64,000 nt of DNA from Acinetobacter wuhouensis. Lineage in GTDB: Bacteria > Pseudomonadota > Gammaproteobacteria > Pseudomonadales > Moraxellaceae. The notes beneath the pieces are model-generated. The model was not told the origin of the DNA. It saw only the letters and a program-made list of their open reading frames with translations, and made no database searches. The stretch spans positions 3,038,001-3,102,000 of the forward strand of contig NZ_CP031716.1 of NCBI RefSeq assembly GCF_001696605.3. The letters run 5' to 3'. The first letter of the stretch is position 1, and each line of letters starts with the position of its first letter. Positions 7,844-16,395 of this stretch are shown here, in pieces. The position numbers and the translations under genes are program-made.

Positions 7844-9472
7844 ATGCAACGAACGATCAATCGTAATACTCAATTACAGCAAAAACATGACAATCAACCT
7901 GCAAAATCATGGTTAATTGTGATCAGTTCATGCCTTTTTCTTAGTCTTTCAGCTTGCAGTACACTTCCGAAACAGGAAACAATTAAGCCAGAATATGCTT
8001 TTGACACAGACACTCAAGATACTGATTTAGCAAAAATTATCACACCTCTAAAAAGTCAAAATCCTGAACTCACCGGCTATCATGTTTTATATGATCCACT
8101 TGAAGCGATTGCCGCACGAATTAATCTAATCGAAAAAGCCGAAAAGACTTTGGATCTACAATATTACATTTGGGACAATGACAAAATTGGTTCATTGGCA
8201 TTGTATAAAATCATCGAAGCGGCAGATCGTGGGGTAAAAGTTCGCTTACTCATTGATGATAATAATGCAGGTAAAATGGAGGGCGTTTATCTTGCACTTG
8301 ATCAACATGCCAATATTGAAGTAAAGCTCTTTAATCCCTATCGTTTTAGAAGTTTACGCCCTGTAGATATGGTTTTAGATTTAAAACGTATTAATCGTCG
8401 TATGCATAACAAAACATTTACCGCAGATAATCAAATTTCATTGATTGGCGGGCGCAATATGAGTAATCAATACTACAATGTCAGTGATAATTATCAATTT
8501 TCAGATGTAGATGTGATGCTCGTTGGGCAAGCAGTTGATGATATAGCACATTCTTTCGATGAATATTGGAATCATAGCTATGCCTATCCTGTGAGAAATA
8601 TCGTTAACCATAACAAATACACCTTACGCTATGACAGCTTAAAAGAACAACTCACCAAACATTATCAAGAAATTACCGTACAAAACTATTTAGATCTTAG
8701 TAACCGTACTCACGATTTTGATCAATGGCTCAACCATAACATTCAACTTGATTGGGTCAAAGCTGAAGTTGTGAAAGATGCACCAGATAAAATCCAAGCA
8801 AAAGCCAAGAAAGAACAGCATCTTGACTTCCAAATGGTTAATCGCTTAGAAACACCAACTGAAAAAGTAGATCTAATTTCAGCTTATTTTGTCCCTCAAA
8901 AAGAAGGGAAAGAAAAACTGACTGAATTGGCGAACAAAGGTGGGAGTGTTCGTGTTCTGACCAACTCATTTAAAGCCAATGACGTCGCTTTAGTTCATGC
9001 TTTTTATGCAAAATATAGAAAAGAATTACTCAAAAATGGAGTAGAACTTTATGAGTTTCTGCCTGCTGTTTCAGAAGAAAATCTATATGCAAACTCCAAA
9101 GAAATTTCAAAAAAAGCAAAAGTGAGTTTAAAAGGTTTAAGTCGTTCAAGTTTACATGCCAAACTAATGGCACTTGATTCAAAACAAGTTTTTATAGGTT
9201 CTTTTAATTTTGATCCGCGTTCAGCCAATTTAAACACGGAAATCGGCGTAATTATTAACAGTCCTCCATTGGCAAATGCAGTGCATAAAACCATGGATGA
9301 TAATTTAAAAAAATATGCTTATAAATTAGTCCTTGATTCAAAACAAAATATTAACTGGCTCAAAGAAACACCTTCTGGCATCGTCACTTTACGTAAAGAA
9401 CCTAAAATGAAATGGTGGCAAAAAGCTGGAGTTAAAATGATTTCATGGTTGCCAATCGAAGGCTTTATGTAA
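7844..9472 (+). CDS. Phospholipase D / cardiolipin synthase-like lipoprotein
   Basis: This 542-residue protein has a signal sequence with a lipobox (FLSLSAC, cysteine near residue 38) and two PLD phosphodiesterase motifs: HNKTFTADNQISLIGGRN and HAKLMALDSKQVFIGSFNFDPRS. The length and spacing fit periplasmic, lipoprotein-type members of the cardiolipin synthase/PLD superfamily found in Acinetobacter. The substrate is unproven; phosphatidyl transfer or phospholipid hydrolysis are both possible. The stop codon lies inside a hairpin that looks like the terminator. The next gene converges on it. Confidence 0.85.
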   Translation: MQRTINRNTQLQQKHDNQPAKSWLIVISSCLFLSLSACSTLPKQETIKPEYAFDTDTQDTDLAKIITPLKSQNPELTGYHVLYDPLEAIAARINLIEKAEKTLDLQYYIWDNDKIGSLALYKIIEAADRGVKVRLLIDDNNAGKMEGVYLALDQHANIEVKLFNPYRFRSLRPVDMVLDLKRINRRMHNKTFTADNQISLIGGRNMSNQYYNVSDNYQFSDVDVMLVGQAVDDIAHSFDEYWNHSYAYPVRNIVNHNKYTLRYDSLKEQLTKHYQEITVQNYLDLSNRTHDFDQWLNHNIQLDWVKAEVVKDAPDKIQAKAKKEQHLDFQMVNRLETPTEKVDLISAYFVPQKEGKEKLTELANKGGSVRVLTNSFKANDVALVHAFYAKYRKELLKNGVELYEFLPAVSEENLYANSKEISKKAKVSLKGLSRSSLHAKLMALDSKQVFIGSFNFDPRSANLNTEIGVIINSPPLANAVHKTMDDNLKKYAYKLVLDSKQNINWLKETPSGIVTLRKEPKMKWWQKAGVKMISWLPIEGFM

Positions 9473-9481
9473 GCCTTCGAT
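9455..9481. terminator. Hairpin spanning the stop codon of the PLD gene
   Basis: ATCGAAGGCTT (9455-9465) and AAGCCTTCGAT (9471-9481) are perfectly complementary around a 5-base loop, and the TAA at 9470-9472 is inside. There is no strong T tract, but the convergent gene arrangement makes a shared terminator likely. Confidence 0.6.
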
Positions 9482-9519
9482 AGATAAACCATATAAAAAA
9501 CTCAAAATAGATTAGGCGC

Positions 9520-10338
9520 TTAAACTTGCCCTAATACCTCTTTTTGCAAATCTTCTAAACCCTGTTGCATCGTTTGTTGAACCAATGCCGTCAAACTTTC
9601 AACAGTATGGCCCTCGGTTGAAATTGCTGGAAAAGTTTTTAAATGTGCTGTGACTTTCGGCATTTCCAACACACCCTGCACATTTTCAACAAAAGTTTCA
9701 TTGCCGATAAATGGTACAACGTTGTCTAACTGACCTTGTTTATTGACATAGCAAATCACACAAGTTTGCACTGGTTTTTTCGCTTCAATCGCTGCACCGA
9801 GGATACGACCATGGACTTTTTTAACTTTCGTGCCATCGGTCGTAGTCGCTTCTGGGAAGAATAAAACGGGAATATCTTTCGTTAAAAATTCAGCAATTTG
9901 CTCGCGAATACGAACTGAATCACCCGACCCGCGTTTGATGAATAAAGTCCCTCCACCTTTAGCAAGATTGCCTAAAACAGGCCAACTCTCGATTTCAGCT
10001 TTTGCCAAAAAAAAGACTCGCGCACCTGAACCCAAAACAGCAATATCTAACCAAGAAATATGATTACTCACCCACAGTGCAGGTTCACGTGGAATTTCCC
10101 CATGTACACGAACATCGACATTAAAGACTTCACTTAAACGACGACAGAAATACTGAACATAACGGGTATTTTTAGGATTATTTGGATCTTTGTAGAGCTG
10201 ATGGCGATAAACCAAATAAAAACCTTCGGCGACTGCTGAAGTCCCTGCCACCAATTTTTTACTGTATAAAAATAGTTTTGAGAATGGATTTAAACTTGAT
10301 TTCGACTTTTTGGTTGCTTGTTGTTGAGTCATAGACAT
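9520..10338 (-). CDS. 1-acyl-sn-glycerol-3-phosphate acyltransferase family protein (PlsC-like)
   Basis: This 272-residue protein carries the acyltransferase motifs of the PlsC family: NHISWLD (HX4D, catalytic), FIKRGSGDS, FFPEATTTDG and a PVQTCVICY strand. It probably transfers an acyl chain to lysophosphatidic acid or a related lysolipid at the inner membrane. Residues 1-30 are basic with moderate hydrophobicity. It converges on the PLD gene, so two phospholipid-related enzymes are neighbours on opposite strands. Whether this is the main PlsC of the cell cannot be told. Confidence 0.86.
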   Translation of the reverse strand: MSMTQQQATKKSKSSLNPFSKLFLYSKKLVAGTSAVAEGFYLVYRHQLYKDPNNPKNTRYVQYFCRRLSEVFNVDVRVHGEIPREPALWVSNHISWLDIAVLGSGARVFFLAKAEIESWPVLGNLAKGGGTLFIKRGSGDSVRIREQIAEFLTKDIPVLFFPEATTTDGTKVKKVHGRILGAAIEAKKPVQTCVICYVNKQGQLDNVVPFIGNETFVENVQGVLEMPKVTAHLKTFPAISTEGHTVESLTALVQQTMQQGLEDLQKEVLGQV

Positions 10339-10620
10339 TCACTAAACAGAATATATTTCATATTAAACTGAGATTATTGTATACGCATCTTGATCAACTT
10401 GCATTGATCATAAAGACATAAACGATAATTCGTACACTTAAAATTTAGCATGGCAAAATGCACAAAAATAAGCATGATTTAATTTTAAATGTTTCATAAA
10501 AATTTACTTTCAAATCAAACCCCATGAATTTAATTGTCATACTCAAGCGCCTGTTTAGGATTTACAGCACAATTTCCTTTAGAATGAATCTATTCATTTA
10601 ATGTTTGAGTTTAATCATCT

Positions 10621-11952
10621 GTGGAATACTTACAGCAAAATCAAGGTGGTGAAAAAACCATTTTAGTCAGTGTTAATGTACAAATCTTGGAGGATTTGGA
10701 TGCTGAAGAATTTCGTTTGCTGGCAAAATCTGCAGGTGCGGAGATTTTTGAACATTTAACTGTACAAAGAATTAAACCTGACCCTAAGTTTTTTATCGGT
10801 TCAGGAAAAGCAGAAGAAATTGCTGAACTGGTGCATGTTGAAGAAGTACAACTGGTGATTTTTGACCAAGCCCTTTCCCCTGCTCAAGAGCGTAATTTAG
10901 AACATATTTTAAAATGTCGTGTGATTGACCGGACAGGCTTGATTCTCGATATTTTCGCACAACGTGCACGTACCCATGAGGGTAAATTACAAGTTGAACT
11001 GGCTCAGTTAGATCACCTTTCTTCACGTTTAGTTCGTCGACATAGCAATCTCGACAGTCAAAAAGGCGGGATCGGTTTGCGTGGACCAGGTGAAACCATT
11101 CTTGAAACAGACCGTCGTTTACTGCGTATCCGTATGGATCAACTTAAAGATCGTCTAGAAAAAGTCCGTAAAACACGTATTCAAGGTCGTGCAGCACGTC
11201 AAAAAGCCAATATTCCAACAGTTTCTCTGGTTGGTTATACCAATGCTGGAAAATCAACGCTATTTAATATTTTAGCTAAAAGTGATGTTTACGCAGCAGA
11301 TCAGCTCTTTGCTACGCTAGATCCGACATTGCGACGCTTAAATTGGGATGGGATTGGTACATTGGTTCTTGCTGATACTGTCGGTTTTGTACGCAATCTG
11401 GCTCATTCTTTGGTCGAATCTTTTAAAGCGACTCTAGAGGAGACTTTAGAAGCCACATTATTGCTCCATGTGATCGATTCAAGTAGCCCAGACATGATGG
11501 AACAAATTGATGCAGTAGAAACAGTCTTGCATGAAATAGGGGCTGATATTCCGACCCTAAGGGTCTATAACAAGATTGATCAAAGTGGTGAGGAAGCTAA
11601 AATCATTTATGCAAAACCTCATCAACCTGAACGTGTATATGTTTCAGCGCATAGTCAACAAGGCTTAGACTTACTCCGCCAAGCAGTACATGAATGTTTA
11701 ATGGGGCAAATTCAGCGCTTTGAAGTGCGTTTAAAACCTGCTTATGGAAAATTGAAAAATCAACTCTATGCACTAAATGTCATTGAATCTGAACACTATG
11801 ATGATGAAGCAAACTTACTTTTAAATGTCCGCATGGCACCCCAAAAGTTAGAACAATTAATTAAACAAGCGCATTTACCCATTGATGAAATACTAGGAAC
11901 GAAAGCCAATCAGTTCAAAAAACCATTAGAAGAGTTTGAAATAAAGCCTTAA
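10621..11952 (+). CDS. hflX: GTPase HflX
   Basis: This 443-residue HflX has the glycine-rich N-terminal domain (FFIGSGKAEEI), the linker GGIGLRGPGETILETDRR, and a GTPase domain with G1 GYTNAGKST near residue 205, G3 DTVGF and G4 NKID. HflX binds ribosomes and splits stalled or stress-damaged 70S particles. A GTG start at 10621 gives the expected N-terminus; an ATG behind GGAGGA at 10700 is out of frame. It precedes the LrgA/LrgB-like pair on the same strand by 43 bp. Confidence 0.95.
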   Translation: MEYLQQNQGGEKTILVSVNVQILEDLDAEEFRLLAKSAGAEIFEHLTVQRIKPDPKFFIGSGKAEEIAELVHVEEVQLVIFDQALSPAQERNLEHILKCRVIDRTGLILDIFAQRARTHEGKLQVELAQLDHLSSRLVRRHSNLDSQKGGIGLRGPGETILETDRRLLRIRMDQLKDRLEKVRKTRIQGRAARQKANIPTVSLVGYTNAGKSTLFNILAKSDVYAADQLFATLDPTLRRLNWDGIGTLVLADTVGFVRNLAHSLVESFKATLEETLEATLLLHVIDSSSPDMMEQIDAVETVLHEIGADIPTLRVYNKIDQSGEEAKIIYAKPHQPERVYVSAHSQQGLDLLRQAVHECLMGQIQRFEVRLKPAYGKLKNQLYALNVIESEHYDDEANLLLNVRMAPQKLEQLIKQAHLPIDEILGTKANQFKKPLEEFEIKP

Positions 11953-11995
11953 ATCGGTTAAAACGTGAAAGGTCAAACTTTATAAATTAAAACAC

Positions 11996-12367
11996 ATGGA
12001 ACAGTTAAAACGCGTTGATTGGCAAGCTTGGATTTTTACCATCGGGTTAATTATTTTTTTCCGAGAAGCTTCTGTTTGGGTCATGTCACAGTTTAATCAT
12101 CCTGAACTTGGAAATTTAACAGGGCTTCTTAGCTTGTTATTTGTACTGGTCATTTGGCGTAGATTTAAAAAGATCCCTTCCCGTCTGGTCGATACGAATA
12201 ATAAATTGATGAGAGAAAGTGGTTTTGCTTTTTTACCCGTCTGCGCAGGCTCACTGATCATGCTGGTCAGTATGGGCAAAGAAATTCCGTTATTTTTGGT
12301 TGTCATGTTTATTAGTACGCTGATTCCATTGTGGATTTACGCAAAAATGGCAAAAAAGTGGTTATAG
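11996..12367 (+). CDS. LrgA/CidA-like holin-type membrane protein
   Basis: This 123-residue protein is mostly four hydrophobic helices with the LrgA/CidA pattern (LTGLLSLLFVLVIWRRF, then FLPVCAGSLIMLV, GKEIPLFLVVMF). LrgA/CidA proteins work with LrgB/CidB and have been linked to murein hydrolase control, cell death and, in some bacteria, pyruvate uptake. The LrgB partner starts nine bases downstream. The role in Acinetobacter is not established. Confidence 0.8.
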   Translation: MEQLKRVDWQAWIFTIGLIIFFREASVWVMSQFNHPELGNLTGLLSLLFVLVIWRRFKKIPSRLVDTNNKLMRESGFAFLPVCAGSLIMLVSMGKEIPLFLVVMFISTLIPLWIYAKMAKKWL

Positions 12368-12376
12368 GAGATTGAA

Positions 12377-13045
12377 ATGTTAAGTGTACTCACCGGATTT
12401 TTCATCACCCTAATTGCTTACCTTGCTGCAAAACCGATAAATAAGCGTTTTCCTCAAGTTCCACTTTTAGTGATCGCGATGTTTCTTGTGATCGGTATCT
12501 TGCTTATTTTGAGAATACCTTATGAAAAATATAATGCGAATATGAATGGGCTATTTAGCCACCTCTTAGGCTATGTCACTGTAGCTCTAGCAATTCCTCT
12601 GGCATCCATGCGCTATGACGATCTACCACTCAAATCTGTGATCGGTATTTTAGTCTTCGCCAGTGTCAGTGCAGTTGCCTTACCGATGAGCTTGGCATAC
12701 TTGCTGCATATGTCAGAACCAACCATCATGGCGTTTGCAACACGTGCTGTCACCACGCCAATTGCGATCAACATCGCAACTTTGTTGCACTCACCAGTCA
12801 CTTTAGTGATTTTAATTGTTATTTTATCAGGTGTGATTGGATCAGCATTTTCATCCATTATTTTACGTAATATCAATGATGAACGTGCTTCAGGTCTTGC
12901 TCTAGGCCTTGCAGCGCATGCAATTGGGACTGCCCAAGCATGGCAGCGCGGTACAGTTGCTGGTCGTTATGCTGCGTTTGGAATGGCAGTGAATGCTGTA
13001 TTCACCGCAATCTGGTTGCCAACATTTATACTTTTTATAAAATAA
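12377..13045 (+). CDS. lrgB: LrgB family membrane protein
   Basis: This 222-residue multi-spanning protein has clear LrgB/CidB signatures: the N-terminal PLLVIAMFLVIGILLIL, the TRAVTTPIAINIAT loop, and the C-terminal GLAAHAIGTAQAWQRG. An AGGAG ribosome-binding site lies ahead of the ATG. It forms a two-gene unit with the upstream LrgA-like gene and is the best conserved member of the pair. It is followed by the DUF2147 cluster. Confidence 0.9.
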   Translation: MLSVLTGFFITLIAYLAAKPINKRFPQVPLLVIAMFLVIGILLILRIPYEKYNANMNGLFSHLLGYVTVALAIPLASMRYDDLPLKSVIGILVFASVSAVALPMSLAYLLHMSEPTIMAFATRAVTTPIAINIATLLHSPVTLVILIVILSGVIGSAFSSIILRNINDERASGLALGLAAHAIGTAQAWQRGTVAGRYAAFGMAVNAVFTAIWLPTFILFIK

Positions 13046-13136
13046 TTGCGACTTTATTCACTTTTCACGTGATTGCATAGAGTAATTATCCAGCTTAAGA
13101 TAAATTAAATTACCCATTTCGATAAGGATTCGATAA

Positions 13137-13586
13137 ATGAGGCTCAATAAATTTATCTTAAGTGCTTTATTCTGTTCTATAAGTTTTAGCAGTATGGCAA
13201 AGGACATCACTGGTATTTGGAAAAATATTGATGATAAAACTGGCTCATCCAAAGCAGTCCTAGAAATTCGTAAAGAATCCAACGGAACCTATACAGCTAA
13301 AATTATTAAAATTACACCACGCCCAGGTTACACACCTAAAGAAACTTGTATCGACTGCCCTGCGCCCTATACAAACAAACCAATCTTAGGTATGGATGTA
13401 CTTAAAAACCTCAAACAAACGGATGAAGATGATTTTACTGGTGGACGAATTATAGACCCGCTAACAGGTAAAATTTATTCAATGAAAGCCAAACTTAATC
13501 CAACGGGTAACCGTTTATCACTCAGAGGATATGTCGGTGTTTCAGCATTGGGGCGAAGCCAAACTTGGATTCGTGAAAGCCAATAA
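13137..13586 (+). CDS. DUF2147 protein, copy 1 (secreted)
   Basis: This 149-residue protein has a signal peptide (cleavage near FSSMA-KDI) and a DUF2147 domain. Conserved features are GIWKNIDDKTG, TCIDCPAPYTNKPI with two cysteines that could form a disulphide, GGRIIDPLTGKIYSMKAKL, and the terminal RGYVGVSALGRSQTWIR. The family folds as a lipocalin-like barrel in known structures, but its function is unknown. It is the first of three paralogues on the same strand, separated by unusually long intergenic DNA. Confidence 0.9.
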   Translation: MRLNKFILSALFCSISFSSMAKDITGIWKNIDDKTGSSKAVLEIRKESNGTYTAKIIKITPRPGYTPKETCIDCPAPYTNKPILGMDVLKNLKQTDEDDFTGGRIIDPLTGKIYSMKAKLNPTGNRLSLRGYVGVSALGRSQTWIRESQ

Positions 13587-13606
13587 ATCGCTAATATTGC
13601 CTAATA

Positions 13607-13681
13607 AGTCTAGTCTGCTGATCTTTGATCAATGTGGTTCTTAGTCACACACCGACTAAGATTACTACTCTGCACTAGACT
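13607..13681. other. Multi-branched structured element between DUF2147 copies 1 and 2
   Basis: An outer 8-bp stem (AGTCTAGT 13607-13614 with ACTAGACT 13674-13681) encloses two perfect hairpins: TGATC/GATCA (13619-13631, loop TTT) and CTTAGTC/GACTAAG (13640-13660). It lies after the first DUF2147 stop. There is no T tract, so a simple terminator is not the best reading. It could be a processed 3' UTR or a small RNA. The structure was found by eye. Confidence 0.4.
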
Positions 13682-13754
13682 CTGCATATTATTCGAAATT
13701 AAAACACCAAACCAAAATTTTATAAATAATGAGCAATAATGTTTCTCTCCATGT

Positions 13755-13795
13755 ATATATTTGTATATAAATCATAGGGCTTGGTTTTACATGGA
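13755..13795. repeat. Hairpin upstream of DUF2147 copy 2
   Basis: CCATGT and ACATGG form the outer arms of a hairpin just upstream of the second DUF2147 gene, with an AT-rich palindromic TATATA segment inside. It may be part of a leader. Coordinates are approximate. Confidence 0.3.
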
Positions 13796-13846
13796 TGAAG
13801 CAATAATAATTTTTATGCCAAACAAGGCTTTACTAGGGATGTATAA

Positions 13847-14293
13847 ATGAAAAAAGGACTTTTCAGCTGTATATTATTAGGGATAACAAGCTGGACACAT
13901 GCAGCCGATATTATAGGAACTTGGCGAACTGTTGACGATAAAACAGGATATGTACGTGCTTACATTAAAATTGAAAAACAAAGCGATGATACTTATATCG
14001 GTAAAATTATCAAAGACTTTCCAGCACCTGGTGAAACCCCACTGACTCAATGCCGTAATTGCCCTGCTCCATTTACCAATAAACCGATTATTGGGCTTAC
14101 CATTCTGCAAAAAATGAAAGTTGATCCAGATAATCCCAATCACTATATTGACGGTGAAGTCCTTGATCCTCGTGCAGGAAAACTTTATCACGGGAAGGCA
14201 CGCCTAAATGCAAGTGGAAACCGCTTAACGCTAAGAGGTTATATCGGTATTTCCATGATTGGGCGTAGTCAGACATGGATCAGACAAGAATAG
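13847..14293 (+). CDS. DUF2147 protein, copy 2 (secreted)
   Basis: This 148-residue protein has a signal peptide (to about WTHA-ADI) and a DUF2147 domain with the same landmarks as copy 1: GTWRTVDDKTG, QCRNCPAPFTNKPI, EVLDPRAGKLYHGKARL and RGYIGISMIGRSQTWIR. It is more divergent from copies 1 and 3 than they are from each other. It is preceded by 260 bp of structured DNA and followed by more than 500 bp without a gene, so each copy is probably transcribed separately. Confidence 0.9.
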   Translation: MKKGLFSCILLGITSWTHAADIIGTWRTVDDKTGYVRAYIKIEKQSDDTYIGKIIKDFPAPGETPLTQCRNCPAPFTNKPIIGLTILQKMKVDPDNPNHYIDGEVLDPRAGKLYHGKARLNASGNRLTLRGYIGISMIGRSQTWIRQE

Positions 14294-14805
14294 CGAAAGG
14301 ATTCATTTGCTCTGTCGAATAGAGTAAATCACTTCTTTATATTAAAAACTAATTCTACTCAATAAAAACCACTGTAATATCAATACTTAGTAAATTGGCT
14401 ATATCTCTTAAGTTTTAAATATAGTCAATTTACTGCTATTTAATACAGCACAAAAAAATAATCAAACAAAAACTCACATTAATAATTTTTTTTGTGATAT
14501 AAAACACAATAACATTTAAGTCATTCATAAATACATTATTAATTAATAGAATTTAATTATATAATGTGGATTATGAATTAAAACTAAATAAATTTATTTT
14601 TGTTAAAGTAAAACGATCTATTGGTGATATACATAAGCTTTAACAAATGAGAAAAAATTCTTCTCGAAAGCTATATGGTTATCACCGTACTCGGTCATAC
14701 CTAAGCAAGGTTAGAAGTTGACTCAATGCCAACTTTAACTACGGTGGTTTCAAAATGGAGTTCTCTTAAATCAAACCTCATTTGAACTATTTAAAGGAAT
14801 ATAAT
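14294..14805. other. 512-bp gene-free, AT-rich interval before DUF2147 copy 3
   Basis: No convincing coding frame is present. The first ~340 bp are very AT-rich with no clear feature. The last ~170 bp become less AT-rich and hold the structured leader annotated at 14636-14748. Confidence 0.6.
14636..14748 (+). promoter_or_regulatory. Candidate structured 5' leader of DUF2147 copy 3
   Basis: Three nested helices are visible. AGCTTT/AAAGCT (14636-14641 with 14667-14672) encloses GAGAA/TTCTC. ATCACCGTA (14681-14689) pairs with TACGGTGGT (14740-14748) with one wobble. Inside that, GTTA-g-AAGTTG (14710-14720) pairs with CAACTTTAAC (14730-14739), 10 pairs with a bulged G. It lies 58 bp upstream of the start codon. 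I do not recognise a known riboswitch class. Confidence 0.45.
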
Positions 14806-15255
14806 ATGAAAAAATTTAATAAAATCATTTTATCAGCATGCTTACTTGGATTTAGTAGTGTCACCCTAGCTCAAGATATTCTAGGCATGTGGCAAAGCAT
14901 CGATGATAAAACAGGTGCGCCAAAAGGCGCTGTTAAAATCACAAAAGATGAAAATAATATTTATACAGGTACCATTACCAAATTGACGCCGCGCGTTGGT
15001 TATACACCTAAAGAATTTTGTGTTGACTGCCCTGCACCATTTACCAATAAACCCATGATTGGACTAGGTGTAATTCAAGGTTTGAAAAAGGTCGATGACT
15101 TCAACTATGTTAATGGAAAAATTTTAGATCCCAATACAGGAAAAATCTATAGTTTAAAAGCAAAATTAAGCCCTAATGGCAAACGTCTCGTTTTAAGAGG
15201 TTATATGGGGGTATCTGTACTAGGAAGAAGCCAAACATGGATTCGTTTAGACTAA
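14806..15255 (+). CDS. DUF2147 protein, copy 3 (secreted)
   Basis: This 149-residue protein starts at the ATG behind a clear AAAGGA site; the frame is open 24 bases further upstream but has no better start. It has a signal peptide (ending near VTLA-QDI) and a DUF2147 domain with GMWQSIDDKTG, FCVDCPAPFTNKPM, GKILDPNTGKIYSLKAKL and RGYMGVSVLGRSQTWIR. It is close to copy 1. It is preceded by a candidate structured leader, which suggests regulation at the RNA level. Confidence 0.9.
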   Translation: MKKFNKIILSACLLGFSSVTLAQDILGMWQSIDDKTGAPKGAVKITKDENNIYTGTITKLTPRVGYTPKEFCVDCPAPFTNKPMIGLGVIQGLKKVDDFNYVNGKILDPNTGKIYSLKAKLSPNGKRLVLRGYMGVSVLGRSQTWIRLD

Positions 15256-15277
15256 AACCTAGTTCTACACTAACAAA

Positions 15278-15310
15278 TGCTGATCATATTGAATCTAATC
15301 ATGATCAGCA
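15278..15310. terminator. Hairpin between convergent genes
   Basis: TGCTGATCAT (15278-15287) and ATGATCAGCA (15301-15310) form a perfect 10-bp stem between the DUF2147 gene and the convergent glycosyltransferase-like gene. No T tract follows. Confidence 0.5.
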
Positions 15311-15329
15311 TACGATTGAATTCACGACG

Positions 15330-16181
15330 TTATTGTTCATTAGACAAATAATTTAGCCCATGCAGCTTCATTTGTAATCCTGCTTTTGCAGGAATGGCTA
15401 AACTAAAATTATTTTTTAAACTCGCAGCAAAATCACCTTGATAAATTTTCATGCCTTGATGGCTTAAATTCGACTTGGCATCAATATATATTTTTTCTCC
15501 AATGCCTTCCCATAAACGACAAAAACCGTAGTCTTCAGACAGATAACGTCCCGTTTCTGAATCAACCATGACATCAAAGAAACGATAATGCAGTCCTTGA
15601 TCTACGACATCTAACGAGTCTGGTACATATTTTAACTCAGGATAATGTTTCATCAATTTTTCAAATACTGCGCGTTTAATCACCATAAATCCTGTTGGTG
15701 CTTCACTCATTTCGATAAAGCCATCTTCTTGAATATAAATATCAAGATGTTCTTTACCTTCTTCAGCTCGCGCATTGACCGTATATCTCTGATAATTTGC
15801 TAAAAATTGCTCATAAGTCATCTTTTCAGGTAAGCCATCGGCAGGCCAGTGATCACGTTTCAATGGATAAACACCTGCTGCAATATCATAATCCGCTTGT
15901 AATAGACGGAAAGCTGCCTCTGCGCTAAATCCAATATCAGAATCAATCCAAAACAAATGTGTCCATTCAGGATTTTCTAAAAATGTCGCAACACAGTTAT
16001 TTCTTGCACGTGTGATTAAGCTTTCACCTTGCATCAATAAAAATTGCAAAGGCATACCCTTATGTAAAGCTTGATGCTGAAAATTAAGCAGTGAGGTCAA
16101 ATAATTATGAAAAAACTTGCCATCATGACTTGGAGTCACAACTAGCGGATAAATCGACTTTAGCTCTTCAATTGTTAACAT
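15330..16181 (-). CDS. Glycosyltransferase-like protein (GT-A type)
   Basis: This 283-residue soluble protein looks like a nucleotide-sugar transferase of GT-A type. It opens with PLVVTPSHDGKFFHNYLTSLL, has LLMQGESLITRARNN, then THLFWIDSDIGFSAEAAFRLL, where DSD is the likely metal-binding DxD. Further on are AAGVYPLKRDHWP, APTGFMVIKRAVFEKL and LSEDYGFCRLWEG. Similar proteins occur in phage and surface-polysaccharide loci, but no such genes are nearby. Donor and acceptor are unknown. Confidence 0.7.
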   Translation of the reverse strand: MLTIEELKSIYPLVVTPSHDGKFFHNYLTSLLNFQHQALHKGMPLQFLLMQGESLITRARNNCVATFLENPEWTHLFWIDSDIGFSAEAAFRLLQADYDIAAGVYPLKRDHWPADGLPEKMTYEQFLANYQRYTVNARAEEGKEHLDIYIQEDGFIEMSEAPTGFMVIKRAVFEKLMKHYPELKYVPDSLDVVDQGLHYRFFDVMVDSETGRYLSEDYGFCRLWEGIGEKIYIDAKSNLSHQGMKIYQGDFAASLKNNFSLAIPAKAGLQMKLHGLNYLSNEQ

Positions 16182-16362
16182 TTTTTATTTCCATCATTAT
16201 TCAAAGCCAATGAGCACAAACTTTATTAATTCAATATTTTCTTTAAATTTTAAAATAATCATTTTAGTTTGCAACGCTTTGATATTATAAAAAACCCATC
16301 TTCGAAACAATTGAAATCATCGTGAATTTAATGATTATTTATTTTCACTCAAAAAGTAGCGT

Positions 16363-16393
16363 AAAAAAATGCCACAAATCAGCGGCATTTTTT
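16363..16393. terminator. Terminator downstream of apaH
   Basis: AAAAAATGCC (16364-16373) and GGCATTTTTT (16384-16393) form a perfect stem directly after the minus-strand apaH stop. Confidence 0.85.
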
Positions 16394-16395
16394 AA

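Noticed and set aside
13607..13681. Cloverleaf-like fold considered as a tRNA
   Set aside because: There is no anticodon arm of the right size, no TTC/CCA features and only two internal hairpins.
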